From NCBI RefSeq assembly GCF_011751865.2, contig NZ_CP061770.1:248001-312000 (forward strand): a stretch of 64,000 nucleotides of DNA, read 5' to 3'. The notes under the pieces were generated by a model that saw only the letters and a program-made list of their open reading frames with translations, was not told where the DNA came from and did not search any database. Made by a program: the position numbers and the translations under genes. Position 1 is the first letter of the stretch, and the number at the start of each line of letters is the position of its first letter. This DNA is from Salinibacterium sp. ZJ70. GTDB lineage: Bacteria > Actinomycetota > Actinomycetes > Actinomycetales > Microbacteriaceae. Below, piece after piece: positions 9,007-16,742 of this stretch.

Positions 9007-9061
9007 GAATCGTGCCTGTTTGTCGATTCCGGGGCGCTGAAACGACAAACAGGCACGATTC
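9007..9061. repeat. Long palindrome, family B (perfect 19-bp arms)
   Basis: Arm GAATCGTGCCTGTTTGTCG at 9007-9025 and its exact complement at 9043-9061 enclose a 17-base loop. There is no T-tract, so it is not a canonical terminator. It lies between the Nudix-like gene (ends 8975) and the ComB-like gene (starts 9142). It shares only the GTTTGT core with family A (807 and 9691). It looks like a second REP-type repeat, or a structured RNA element. Confidence 0.8.
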
Positions 9062-9141
9062 TCGGGATGCGCGAGCGCACTCGTGACAGGGCGTGACGCC
9101 CGGATTCCGCAGAGCACCCGCTGCGGCTCTATCGTCGTGGC

Positions 9142-9642
9142 ATGACCACTGCTCCCCCGCGCGCCCAGACGAACTACCAGGTCCGCTTCGAGTGGGGAGC
9201 CGACGGCGCCCACGCGGTTGCCGGTGGTGCGCACGCGATCGTGTGGGTCGATGAGCTGGGTGCCGAGCAGGTGCCCGACACGGGCGTCGAGACCGTCTAC
9301 GGCGCACTGCGGTTCGCGGACGCGATCGGCCAGTGGGCGCTGCGGCGTCAGGGGGAGCTCGGCGGGCGCTTCGTGATCGCGGTCGTGGCAGCGGGGGCGC
9401 GTCAGGCTGACGGATCGCTGCGCTTCGCGGTCGAGGATCTGCTGGCCGCGGGCGCCGTCATCGACGCGATCGCCGAGGTCGGCATCGACCACCAGTCTCC
9501 CGAGGCTGCGGCCGCGGCATCCGCGTTCACCGGCCTCCGCAACGCGACTCGCCACCTGGTCTCGGCGTCGGTCTCGGCGCGCGAGCTCGGCGGCGTGCAG
9601 CTCGACGTCACCCAGGTGGCCGAGGTCACGCGCCTCGTCTGA
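9142..9642 (+). CDS. 2-phosphosulfolactate phosphatase (ComB)-family protein
   Basis: 166 residues that resemble the actinobacterial ComB-like group: YQVRFEWGADG at the N-terminus, an IVWVDEL segment, RRQGELGGRFVIAVVAAG, and RFAVEDLLAAGAVIDAI. ComB in methanogens hydrolyses 2-phosphosulfolactate in coenzyme M synthesis. Actinobacteria lack that pathway, so the real role here is unknown. It is shorter than archaeal ComB (about 220-240 residues). It is monocistronic, with a terminator at 9656-9686. The family call rests on overall pattern and not on a verified active site. Confidence 0.6.
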   Translation: MTTAPPRAQTNYQVRFEWGADGAHAVAGGAHAIVWVDELGAEQVPDTGVETVYGALRFADAIGQWALRRQGELGGRFVIAVVAAGARQADGSLRFAVEDLLAAGAVIDAIAEVGIDHQSPEAAAAASAFTGLRNATRHLVSASVSARELGGVQLDVTQVAEVTRLV

Positions 9643-9655
9643 CGGCCCGAGACGA

Positions 9656-9686
9656 CGAAGGCCGAGCCCAGAGGGCCCGGCCTTCG
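9656..9686 (+). terminator. Stem-loop after the ComB-like gene
   Basis: CGAAGGCCG (9656-9664) pairs perfectly with CGGCCTTCG (9678-9686), with a 13-base GC-rich loop that can pair further (AGCCC/GGGC). No T-run follows. The position 14 bases after the stop codon fits a terminator, as is common in high-GC actinobacteria. Confidence 0.55.
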
Positions 9687-9690
9687 CGCC

Positions 9691-9746
9691 GAGGTGTCAG
9701 TTTGCGCCGCCCGGCGGTGCCCGCCTGCGGCACAAACTGACACCTC
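9691..9746. repeat. Palindrome, family A, second copy
   Basis: GAGGTGTCAGTTTGCGCCGC (9691-9710) and the complement of GAGGTGTCAGTTTGTGCCGC (9727-9746) match at 19 of 20 positions around a 16-base centre. The outer 18 bases match the left arm of the copy inside lhr at 807. It lies between the ComB-like gene and the convergent DEAD-box helicase gene, where it could also end transcription of the helicase. Confidence 0.85.
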
Positions 9747-9768
9747 ACACGGGGTGTGTGGGAGCGGG

Positions 9769-11319
9769 TCAGCCGCTGGGACGCGACGCGCGGCGGTTGG
9801 CCTGGCGCGGGGTGCTCGAGGTCGCTCCCGACGACGAGCTGTAGACGGGGGCGCTGCCGGAGCGGGTCGCCGGGCGAGCGCCGCCGCTGCGGGCACCACC
9901 GGCTGCACCACCGGCCGCGCCACGACCGCCGGCGCTGCGTCCGCCGTTGCCGCGTGATCCAGCGCTGCCGGCCGCGACGTCGCGCGGCTTCGACTCGGGA
10001 CGACCCGAACGGTCGCGACGCGGGCGCGCGGCCTGCGTGCCCTCGCGCTCGTCACGGGCGGCGCGCTTGCGCTGAGCGTTGGCGCCCTGGCTGCGTCCGC
10101 CGCCGCCGCCGCGCTGAGGCTCGGCCTTCGGCACGGGCTTCACGTAGGGAGCGACCTCGCCGACGAGCGCCTTCACCGACGCCGATGCGGGCGTCACGGC
10201 CTCGACCTTGACCGAGATCGCGGCCTTGCGCATGAGCTGGTCGAGGTCCTTCTCCTGGCCGGGCATGATGATCGTCACGACATCGCCCTCGTTGCCGGCA
10301 CGCGCGGTGCGGCCCGAGCGGTGCAGGTACGCCTTGTGCTCGGCGGGCGGGTCCACGTGGATCACGAGCTCGACACCGTCGACGTGCACGCCGCGCGCGG
10401 CGACATCCGTGGCGACGAGCACCTTGGCGCTGCCATCCGAGAACGCGGCGAGGTTGCGGTCACGCTGCGGCTGGCTGAGGTTGCCGTGCAGGTCGACGGA
10501 CGGAATGCCGGCTGCCGTGAGCTGCTGGGCGAGGCGCTTCGCGTGGTGCTTGGTGCGCATGAAGAGGATGCGGCGACCGGCGCCCGACGCGAGGGTCTGC
10601 ACGAGCTCGGTCTTGGCGTCCTTGTCGGCCACCGAGAACACGTGGTGCGTCATCGCGGCAACGGGCGAGTTCGCCTCGTCGACGGAGTGCATCACGGGCG
10701 ACGAGAGGAAGCGCTTGACGAGCTTGTCGACCCCGTTGTCGAGGGTCGCGCTGAAGAGCAGGCGCTGGCCATCGGCCGGGGTGGCGCTCAGGATGCGGGT
10801 GACGCCGGGCAGGAAGCCGAGGTCGGCCATGTGGTCGGCCTCGTCGATCACGGTGACCTCGATCGCGTCGAGCTTCACGAGCTTCTGGCCCATGAGGTCC
10901 TCGAGGCGGCCGGGGCACGCGACGATGATGTCGACGCCCTGGCGCAGCGCCTCCACCTGACGGTTCTGCGAGACGCCGCCGAAGATCGTGGTGACGCGCA
11001 GGCCGTAGGCCTCGGCGAGCGGGGCGATGGTGTTGGTGATCTGGGTGGCGAGCTCGCGGGTGGGGGCGAGCACGAGTCCGAGGGGCAGGCCGCCGCGGCG
11101 GTTGCCGCCCGCGAGCTTGCCGCCGAGGCGCGCCACGAGGGGGAGCGCGAAGGCGATGGTCTTGCCGGATCCGGTGCGGCCGCGTCCGAGCACGTCGCGG
11201 CCGGCGAGGGTGTCGGGAAGGGTGTCGACCTGGATGGGGAACGCCTCGGTCTTGCCGTCGGCTGCGAGGACGGCGACGAGGGGCGCGGGCACGCCGAGCG
11301 TGCGGAAATCGGTGGTCAT
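9769..11319 (-). CDS. DEAD-box RNA helicase
   Basis: 516-residue ATP-dependent RNA helicase of the RhlE/CsdA type, likely acting in RNA unwinding, ribosome assembly or cold response. Motifs in order: Q motif (FRTLGVPAPLVAVLAADGKTEAFPIQ), Walker A GRTGSGKT with Lys53, PTRELATQ, DEAD at 159-162, SAT, and HRSGRTARAG. The C-terminal tail of about 130 residues is Gly, Arg, Ser and Ala-rich and basic, as expected for an RNA-binding extension. ATG 11319 starts the Q motif region directly; an upstream in-frame extension exists but is not conserved-looking. The 200 bp upstream, before the CGNR gene, hold its promoter, with no clear hexamers. Confidence 0.95.
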   Translation of the reverse strand: MTTDFRTLGVPAPLVAVLAADGKTEAFPIQVDTLPDTLAGRDVLGRGRTGSGKTIAFALPLVARLGGKLAGGNRRGGLPLGLVLAPTRELATQITNTIAPLAEAYGLRVTTIFGGVSQNRQVEALRQGVDIIVACPGRLEDLMGQKLVKLDAIEVTVIDEADHMADLGFLPGVTRILSATPADGQRLLFSATLDNGVDKLVKRFLSSPVMHSVDEANSPVAAMTHHVFSVADKDAKTELVQTLASGAGRRILFMRTKHHAKRLAQQLTAAGIPSVDLHGNLSQPQRDRNLAAFSDGSAKVLVATDVAARGVHVDGVELVIHVDPPAEHKAYLHRSGRTARAGNEGDVVTIIMPGQEKDLDQLMRKAAISVKVEAVTPASASVKALVGEVAPYVKPVPKAEPQRGGGGGRSQGANAQRKRAARDEREGTQAARPRRDRSGRPESKPRDVAAGSAGSRGNGGRSAGGRGAAGGAAGGARSGGARPATRSGSAPVYSSSSGATSSTPRQANRRASRPSG

Positions 11320-11521
11320 GATGTCTTTCGGGTGGAGGCGCGCGAGGGCGCTCTTGGGCGAGCGTGCCGAGCGGCACGTCGGTTCGCCGTGAAGGAATAT
11401 CAGCCGCGAGAGATGGCGGCGAGGGATGCGTTCGACGACGCGGGCGCGAAAGGCGCCGATGCCACCATAGCCCACGAGGCTGTATCGCCGCAGTGGATCC
11501 CGTTTCGGGGGTGTCGCGGCG

Positions 11522-12118
11522 TCAGGCGCTCGTGAGCGCGGCGCGGCGGGCGCGGTGGGCGCGCACCTTGGCGCGGTTGCCGCAGCGCTGCATCGAGCAC
11601 CAGCGGCGGGTGCCGGTGCGGGATTCGTCGCGGTAGATCATCCGGCAGTCGTCGGCGGCGCAGCGGCGCAGGCGCTCGCTCGCGTCGTTCTGCAGGATCG
11701 CGACAGCGTCGCGCGCGATCGAGGAGAGAGCCTGCCCGGTGCGGATGCGGCTCGCGCCGGCCTGGCGGCGTCCGCCGGCGAGCACGGGCGGCACGTCGGG
11801 GGCGGCGGCGTACAGGTTGAGGGTGTCGATGTCGTCGGGCGCGGGGAACGCGCCGTCCACGCGAGCGATCGCGAGGCGGCTGATGGCGTCGCGCAGCGCG
11901 CGAGCGTCACGCAGCTCGCCCTCGTGCACGGCACGGGGGTCGGCGCCGGGGTAGCGCTCGGCGAGCCAGTGGCCGAGGTCGGCGGTCGAGCGCAGCAGGT
12001 CCCAGCGGGTCAGGCCCACGCCCCAGTCGGCGGTGTACGCGAAGTCGAGGCTCGGGGCACCCGCATCCAGAAGCCAGGGTGCGCCGTCGCCGGTGTCGAT
12101 CATCTGGCCGGTGCTCAC
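11522..12118 (-). CDS. CGNR zinc-finger protein (ABATE domain), putative regulator
   Basis: 198 residues. The N-terminal two thirds match the ABATE-type stress domain (LDFAYTADW, then DARALRDAISRLA). The C-terminus is the CGNR zinc finger: CAADDCRMIYRDES, RRWCSMQRCGNRAKVRAHRARR. These proteins are believed to be DNA-binding regulators in actinobacteria. The start is GTG 12118; ATG at 12103 is an alternative. The start codon overlaps the inverted repeat CGTAACC-N9-GGTTACG (12118-12140), which could be an autoregulatory operator. There is no clear ribosome site, so the mRNA may be leaderless or nearly so. It is divergent from the first GIN lipoprotein gene. Confidence 0.88.
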   Translation of the reverse strand: MSTGQMIDTGDGAPWLLDAGAPSLDFAYTADWGVGLTRWDLLRSTADLGHWLAERYPGADPRAVHEGELRDARALRDAISRLAIARVDGAFPAPDDIDTLNLYAAAPDVPPVLAGGRRQAGASRIRTGQALSSIARDAVAILQNDASERLRRCAADDCRMIYRDESRTGTRRWCSMQRCGNRAKVRAHRARRAALTSA

Positions 12119-12140
12119 GTAACCATGATCTCAGGTTACG
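12118..12140. promoter_or_regulatory. Putative operator overlapping the CGNR start codon
   Basis: CGTAACC (12118-12124) and GGTTACG (12134-12140) are perfect 7-bp inverted arms around nine bases. Read on the minus strand it contains TAACCT, a possible -10 box 8-15 bases before the GTG start. This position suits repression by a dimeric DNA-binding protein, perhaps the CGNR protein itself. Confidence 0.5.
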
Positions 12141-12205
12141 AATCGGGGTGTGCTCACCTCTCGCGCCCAGAACGGGGGAGGCTGGGGGTGATGGATCGGG
12201 GGGAT

Positions 12206-12223
12206 AGCCCCACCGCATCCCGG
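12206..12223 (+). promoter_or_regulatory. Upstream element shared by both GIN lipoprotein genes (copy 1)
   Basis: AGCCCCACCGCATCCCGG lies 85 bases before the ATG at 12291. It matches 15 of 18 positions with the element at 18988-19005, which lies 84 bases before the second GIN gene. Equal spacing in two paralogous genes suggests a shared activator or promoter site. Confidence 0.45.
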
Positions 12224-12290
12224 TTGGTCGCCGGATGCACGTCGCACGCCGCACCCGCCACGATGGAGTCATCCTGAGAGAAAGCGCGTC

Positions 12291-13088
12291 ATGAACACCA
12301 CCACCGCATCCCCCTCCGTCCCCCGTCCCGCCGGCAGCGACGACCACCCCGCGGGCCGCGGTCTCGCCCGGCGCCGCGCCTCCGTCGTCGTCTCGGCGGC
12401 GACCGCCGCAGCCCTCGCCGCGACCCTCACCGGCTGCGTCACGTTCGAGCTGCCGGGGCCCGCCGTCTACACCACGGTCGAACACGAGGTCTCTGCCGAC
12501 ATCCACGCCGTGCACCTCGACACCGCCGGCGACCTCACGATCACACTCGGCGACACCCCCGGCCTCGTGATCACCACTCTCGATTCCGTGCATCCGCTGC
12601 TCACCGTCACCGAGAAGAGCGGCACGCTCGTGCTCGAGCGCCGCGGCCCCGGATGGAACGGCTCGATCGAATATGAGCTCATCGTCACGAGCCTCGACGC
12701 CGTGAGCGTCGACGGATCCGGGGGTGTGATCGCCGACTTCACGACCGGCGGCGAGGTGTCGATCGATCTCGACGGCTCCGGCTCGGTCACGGCGCGCGGC
12801 ATCGACGCCGACGCCGTCACCGTGAACCTCGACGGCTCGGGCAGCATCGTGCTCGAGGGCACCACCGAGACCGTCGCGGTCTCCCTCGACGGCTCGGGCA
12901 GCATCGAGGCGGTCGAGCTCATCGCGCGCACCGGCACTGCGGCGCTCGCCGGCTCCGGCAGCATCGGCGTTCACGCGACGAGCGAGATGGCGGCCGAGCT
13001 CGAGGGCTCCGGAAGCATCCGTGTGGCGGGTTCGCCGCGGCTCTCGGAGGACGTGCGCGGCTCCGGCTCCATCGCCGAGATCCGCTAG
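12291..13088 (+). CDS. GIN-domain (DUF2807) lipoprotein, copy 1
   Basis: 265-residue predicted lipoprotein. A basic N-terminus and hydrophobic stretch end at the lipobox LTGC near residue 49, so it should be anchored to the outer face of the membrane. The rest is a right-handed beta-helix GIN domain with a regular beat of DGSGS / LDGSGSI / LAGSGSI turns (about 20-residue steps). No enzymatic motif is seen. A paralogue with GAG-type turns is encoded at 19072. The role of DUF2807 proteins is unknown; adhesive or envelope-stress sensing roles have been proposed for relatives. The gene ends convergently with the SprT-like gene, and the two stop codons overlap (13085-13088). Confidence 0.85.
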   Translation: MNTTTASPSVPRPAGSDDHPAGRGLARRRASVVVSAATAAALAATLTGCVTFELPGPAVYTTVEHEVSADIHAVHLDTAGDLTITLGDTPGLVITTLDSVHPLLTVTEKSGTLVLERRGPGWNGSIEYELIVTSLDAVSVDGSGGVIADFTTGGEVSIDLDGSGSVTARGIDADAVTVNLDGSGSIVLEGTTETVAVSLDGSGSIEAVELIARTGTAALAGSGSIGVHATSEMAAELEGSGSIRVAGSPRLSEDVRGSGSIAEIR

Positions 13089-13552
13089 CCTCGCGGCGAC
13101 GACCCCTCTCGACGCGTCCACGCGATGCGCAGGGAAGGGTCGAAGCGTCGTGAGCAGACCCCGCACGACGACGGCCGTGTGGGGGTGCGGTAGCGGTAGC
13201 TCGTGTGCCCGTTCGGGCAGGTGCCCACCCACGGGGCGAGCTCGGATGCGATGGGGCCGTCGTGCGTGCGCCCGCCTTCGTAGCCGAGCTCGGCGGCGAC
13301 GCGCTTCCATGCGGCGCCGTGCCCCGCTCGGGGCCCCGCGATCGCGTGCGCGACCTCGTGCAGCAGCACCTGGTGGATCTCGTCGTCCTCGGAGTGCTGG
13401 GCGATGTAGCGCGAGACGCTGATCCGCTTCGCGGTGAAGTTGCAGAGCCCGGCGCGGGTCTTCGCGTTGTCGAAGGCGAACGTCCACGAGTCGTCGAGGT
13501 GCATCCGGATGAGCGCGTGCGCCCAGGTGCGCACACGGGAGAGCTCCGCCAT
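13085..13552 (-). CDS. SprT-like zinc metalloprotein
   Basis: 155 residues. It has the zinc-metallopeptidase motif in LLHEVAHAIAGPRAGHGAAWKRVAAELG (HExxH with a third His downstream) and a later CPNGH...CGVC pair that could bind zinc, as in SprT/Spartan N-domains. The substrate is unknown; eukaryotic Spartan cleaves DNA-protein crosslinks. The ATG at 13552 overlaps the stop codon of the sugar dehydrogenase gene (TGATG), so the two are translationally coupled, with no obvious functional link. Confidence 0.85.
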   Translation of the reverse strand: MAELSRVRTWAHALIRMHLDDSWTFAFDNAKTRAGLCNFTAKRISVSRYIAQHSEDDEIHQVLLHEVAHAIAGPRAGHGAAWKRVAAELGYEGGRTHDGPIASELAPWVGTCPNGHTSYRYRTPTRPSSCGVCSRRFDPSLRIAWTRREGSSPRG

Positions 13553-14667
13553 CAGCCTTCCTGCAGCTCGACGAGGTGCACCGAGAGGAGGCGGTCGTCT
13601 CCGACCTGGGGGGAGCCGCGCCCGTCGGTGTTGTTGGTCACGAACCAGAGGGAGCCGTCGGCCGCGGGTACGACGTCGCGGATGCGCCCGAAATCGCCCT
13701 CGAACCAGGAGACGGCGTCGAGTCTGCCGTCGGGCAGCGGGTAGAGCGCCCACAGGCGCTCGCCGCGGAGCGCCGCCATGAAGAGGGTGCCGTCGATGAA
13801 CGCGAGACCGCTGGGGCTTGCGTCGTCCGTCGGCCATGTTGCAGCGGGGTCGACGAATCCGGGGATGTCGCCGTCGCCTTCCACCTCGGGCCATCCGTAG
13901 TTGGCGCCCGGGTGGATGCGGTTCACCTCATCCCACGTGCTCTGGCCGAACTCGCTCGCCCACAGGCGCCCCTCGTCGTCCCACGCGAGACCCTGCGGAT
14001 TGCGGTGGCCGAGCGAATAGACGAGCGACCCGGGGAAGGGGTTGTCGTCGGGCACCGCGCCGTCGGGCGTCATCCGCAGGATCTTGCCGCCGAGGCTCGC
14101 GGGGTCCTGGGCGCGCTGCGGCTCGCCGGCGTCGCCCGTCGTCGCATAGAGCATGCCGTCGGGCCCGAAGGCGATGCGCCCGCCGTTGTGGTTGCCTGCA
14201 CGCGGGAGCCCGGTGAGGATCTCCTGCGGCTCGCCGAAGGTGTAGTCCGCGCCGAGCGGCATCCGGATGATGCGGTTGTCGGTCTCGGTCGTGAGGAACG
14301 CGTACAGCCAGCGGTCGGCGTCCGCGTCGAGGAGGGCGATGCCGAGCAGGCCGCCCTCGCCCTCCGCCGCGACGCCCGGCACCGTGCCCGTGACGCTCAG
14401 GGACCCGTCGGCATGGATGCGCTGGATGGTGCCCGTGTCGCGCTCGCTCACGAGCGCCTCGCCGGCGACCTCCGGCAGCGGCAGGATCGACCACGGGGTC
14501 GTGAGTCCCACCGCGATCGTCGTGGGATCGCCCGCGGGCTGCACGGGGCCGCGGGCCTCGTCGGCCGGTGCGAGCGTCGACCGCGGCACCGGCTCCGGGG
14601 CGGGTGCCGTGCACCCCCCCAGCAGAGCGGCGACGGTCGCCGTGCCTGCCAGGATGCGTGCGCTCAT
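13552..14667 (-). CDS. Secreted PQQ-type sugar (glucose/sorbosone) dehydrogenase lipoprotein
   Basis: 371 residues. Signal peptide MSARILAGTATVAALLGGC ends in a lipobox Cys, so it is probably a membrane-anchored extracellular protein. The body is a six-bladed GSDH propeller: GLTTPWSILPLP, EGGLLGIAL, NHNGGRIAFGPDGMLYATTGDAG, SLGHRNPQGLAW, GANYGWP, and PSGLAFIDG. The His/Arg residues of the sorbosone dehydrogenase active site (NHNGG, GHRNPQG) are present. The natural sugar and cofactor use are inferred from family. ATG 14667 is chosen; GTG 14673 is in frame. Confidence 0.88.
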   Translation of the reverse strand: MSARILAGTATVAALLGGCTAPAPEPVPRSTLAPADEARGPVQPAGDPTTIAVGLTTPWSILPLPEVAGEALVSERDTGTIQRIHADGSLSVTGTVPGVAAEGEGGLLGIALLDADADRWLYAFLTTETDNRIIRMPLGADYTFGEPQEILTGLPRAGNHNGGRIAFGPDGMLYATTGDAGEPQRAQDPASLGGKILRMTPDGAVPDDNPFPGSLVYSLGHRNPQGLAWDDEGRLWASEFGQSTWDEVNRIHPGANYGWPEVEGDGDIPGFVDPAATWPTDDASPSGLAFIDGTLFMAALRGERLWALYPLPDGRLDAVSWFEGDFGRIRDVVPAADGSLWFVTNNTDGRGSPQVGDDRLLSVHLVELQEG

Positions 14668-14722
14668 GAACACATTCCAGCATCGACCGCCGTCAACGTG
14701 CTGTGACGTCTCCGCAGCGTCG

Positions 14723-15382
14723 TCACTCCCCCGCCGTCGGCGTGACGACGCCGTGCCGGAATGCCCACACGACAGCCTGCAGCCGGTCGCGGGCCCCGAG
14801 CTTCGTGAGCAGGCCCGCGACGTGGAACTTCACGGTCGTGAGCTCGACGAAGAGCCGCTCGCCGATCTCCCGATTCGACAGCCCCTCGGCGAGCAGCCGC
14901 AGGATGTCGAGCTCGCGTGGTGTGAGCGCGATATCGGCGGACGGGGGAGCGGGAGCAGGCCGACGCCGCGAGAACTCCGAGAGCACGCGACGGGTCAGTC
15001 GCTCGTCGAGCGTGCCCTCGCCGGATGCGACGGATCGGACGGCGCGCACGAGCGTGTCCTCGTCGGCGCCCTTCAGCAGGAACCCCGCCGCGCCCGCCTC
15101 GACCGCACCGAAGACGTAGTCATCGAGGTCGAACGTCGTCATCACGAGCACGGGCACCGGCTCGTCGTCGGCGCTCAGGATGCGGGTCGCCTCGATGCCG
15201 TCACGCCCCGGCATCCGGATGTCCATGCACACGACATCAGGGCGCAGCTCGCGCGCGAGGTCGACCGCCTGATGGCCGTCGGCGGCCTCGCCCACCACCT
15301 CGATATCGCCCGCGGCTTCGAGCACGACCGTGAGGCCCGCCCGCACGATCGCCTGGTCGTCGGCGATGAGCACGCGGATCAT
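14723..15382 (-). CDS. LuxR/NarL-type response regulator
   Basis: 219 residues. Receiver: VLIADDQAIVRAG, Asp in DVVCMDIRMPGRDG, VMTTFD, FLLKGADE. C-terminal LuxR HTH: LTPRELDILRLLAEGLSNREIG and ELTTVKFHVAGLLTKLGARDRLQAV. It overlaps the upstream kinase gene by four bases (15379-15382). It forms the second NarL-type pair in this window and could control the divergent serine hydrolase gene. Confidence 0.95.
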   Translation of the reverse strand: MIRVLIADDQAIVRAGLTVVLEAAGDIEVVGEAADGHQAVDLARELRPDVVCMDIRMPGRDGIEATRILSADDEPVPVLVMTTFDLDDYVFGAVEAGAAGFLLKGADEDTLVRAVRSVASGEGTLDERLTRRVLSEFSRRRPAPAPPSADIALTPRELDILRLLAEGLSNREIGERLFVELTTVKFHVAGLLTKLGARDRLQAVVWAFRHGVVTPTAGE

Positions 15383-16593
15383 CGGATCCCTCCCTCGAGA
15401 GGAAGGGTGAGCGTGTTGCGCCAGCCGCCGTCGGCTGCGGGGCCCGTCTCGAGCACGCCGCCCACGAGGGCCGCGCGCTCGCGCATACCGAGCAGCCCCA
15501 GCCCGCTTCCCGCGGAGCGCGCCACCGGATGCCGAGGGGCGTCGTTGTGCACGCGCACGCGCACCGAACGATCATCGGCGCGCAGCTCGACGGTGCAGGC
15601 GGATCCGGGCGCGTGGGCCGCCGCGTTCGAGAGCGATTCCTGCACCATCCGGTACACGGTGAGCTGCGCGACCGAGCCGAGCGCGGGAAGCGCGTCGTCG
15701 CGCTCGAGCGACACCCGCTCTCCTCGCGCCACGCGGTCAGCCACGAGCGAGTCGAGTGTCGCGAGCGTCGGAAGCGGATGCTGCTCCGCGTCGCCCTCCC
15801 GCAGCAGCCCGAGCGTCTGGCGCAGGTTGCCGAGCGCCGTCTGCGCCTCCACCCGCACCGAGTCGAGATAGCCGCGGGTGCGATCGGGGTCGACCTCGAC
15901 GAGCGCCCGGGCCGCCTGCGCGCTCACCACGATCCCCGAGAGGTGGTGGGCGGCGATGTCGTGCAGCTCCCGCGCGATGAGGGCGCGCTCGGCGCGCGCC
16001 GCTTCGGCAGCGCGGGCCTCGCGGTCGCGCTCGGCGGTCTCCGCTCGATCGCGCAGCGCCTCCACGAGCATCGAGCGCGAGCGCATCACCTCGGCGAAGG
16101 GGAGCGGAAGGGCGAGCGCGAAGAGGGTGCGGGCGATCGCGAACGGCACCCACCATCCGGGGGCGATCATCGTGCTGCCCGTGACGGCCGCTGTCGTCAC
16201 GACGATCGACACCAGGGCGAGCGCCCCGATCCAGGGAAGGGCTCGGCGGGCGCCCTGCTCGCGCCACAGCGTGTAGACCGCGAACCATCCGCCGGCGGCA
16301 CCCGTGCTCAACTCGCCGTGCGACAGCGCCACGAGCGCCAGATCGAGCGCGACCGTCACCACGAGAACGACGCGCGGATGCGACACCCGCCACCAGAGGG
16401 CGCCCGCCTGCGCGAACGGCACCGCGACGGATGCCAACGCGAGCGGCCCGCCCACCGACGTGGCGCCCTCCGGGTCGGCGAGCCAGGCGCCGAGCGCCAC
16501 GAGACCGAGCAGCACGACGATCGCCATCGGCCACACCCGCCAGCGGAGCGCGCGGTCAGAGGTCGGCGCGATGGGCCGGGGGGAGTCCGTCAT
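15379..16593 (-). CDS. NarL-family sensor histidine kinase
   Basis: 404-residue membrane kinase. Four to six N-terminal TM segments (WPMAIVVLLGLVALGAWL onward), then a coiled linker of R/E/A repeats, the phospho-acceptor His in ARELHDIAAHHLSGIVV, and HATPase motifs VQESLSNAAAHAP and GSGLGLLGMRERA. It pairs with the response regulator at 14723. ATG 16593 is preferred to ATG 16602 because GGGAG then lies at proper distance. The gene is divergent from the serine hydrolase, which starts 149 bp away. Confidence 0.92.
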   Translation of the reverse strand: MTDSPRPIAPTSDRALRWRVWPMAIVVLLGLVALGAWLADPEGATSVGGPLALASVAVPFAQAGALWWRVSHPRVVLVVTVALDLALVALSHGELSTGAAGGWFAVYTLWREQGARRALPWIGALALVSIVVTTAAVTGSTMIAPGWWVPFAIARTLFALALPLPFAEVMRSRSMLVEALRDRAETAERDREARAAEAARAERALIARELHDIAAHHLSGIVVSAQAARALVEVDPDRTRGYLDSVRVEAQTALGNLRQTLGLLREGDAEQHPLPTLATLDSLVADRVARGERVSLERDDALPALGSVAQLTVYRMVQESLSNAAAHAPGSACTVELRADDRSVRVRVHNDAPRHPVARSAGSGLGLLGMRERAALVGGVLETGPAADGGWRNTLTLPLEGGIR

Positions 16594-16742
16594 GCGCGCC
16601 ATTCTCCCGGACGGCCGCGTTCGCGCACCCCCTCCCTGGGGACAGGTTGAGGACCGTCCTCCCGGCCGGGGCGCCAGGAGCTTGGCGAGACGAGCATCGA
16701 GATGTCGCCTCGTCGGGCGGCCCACACCACCAGGAGGACACC

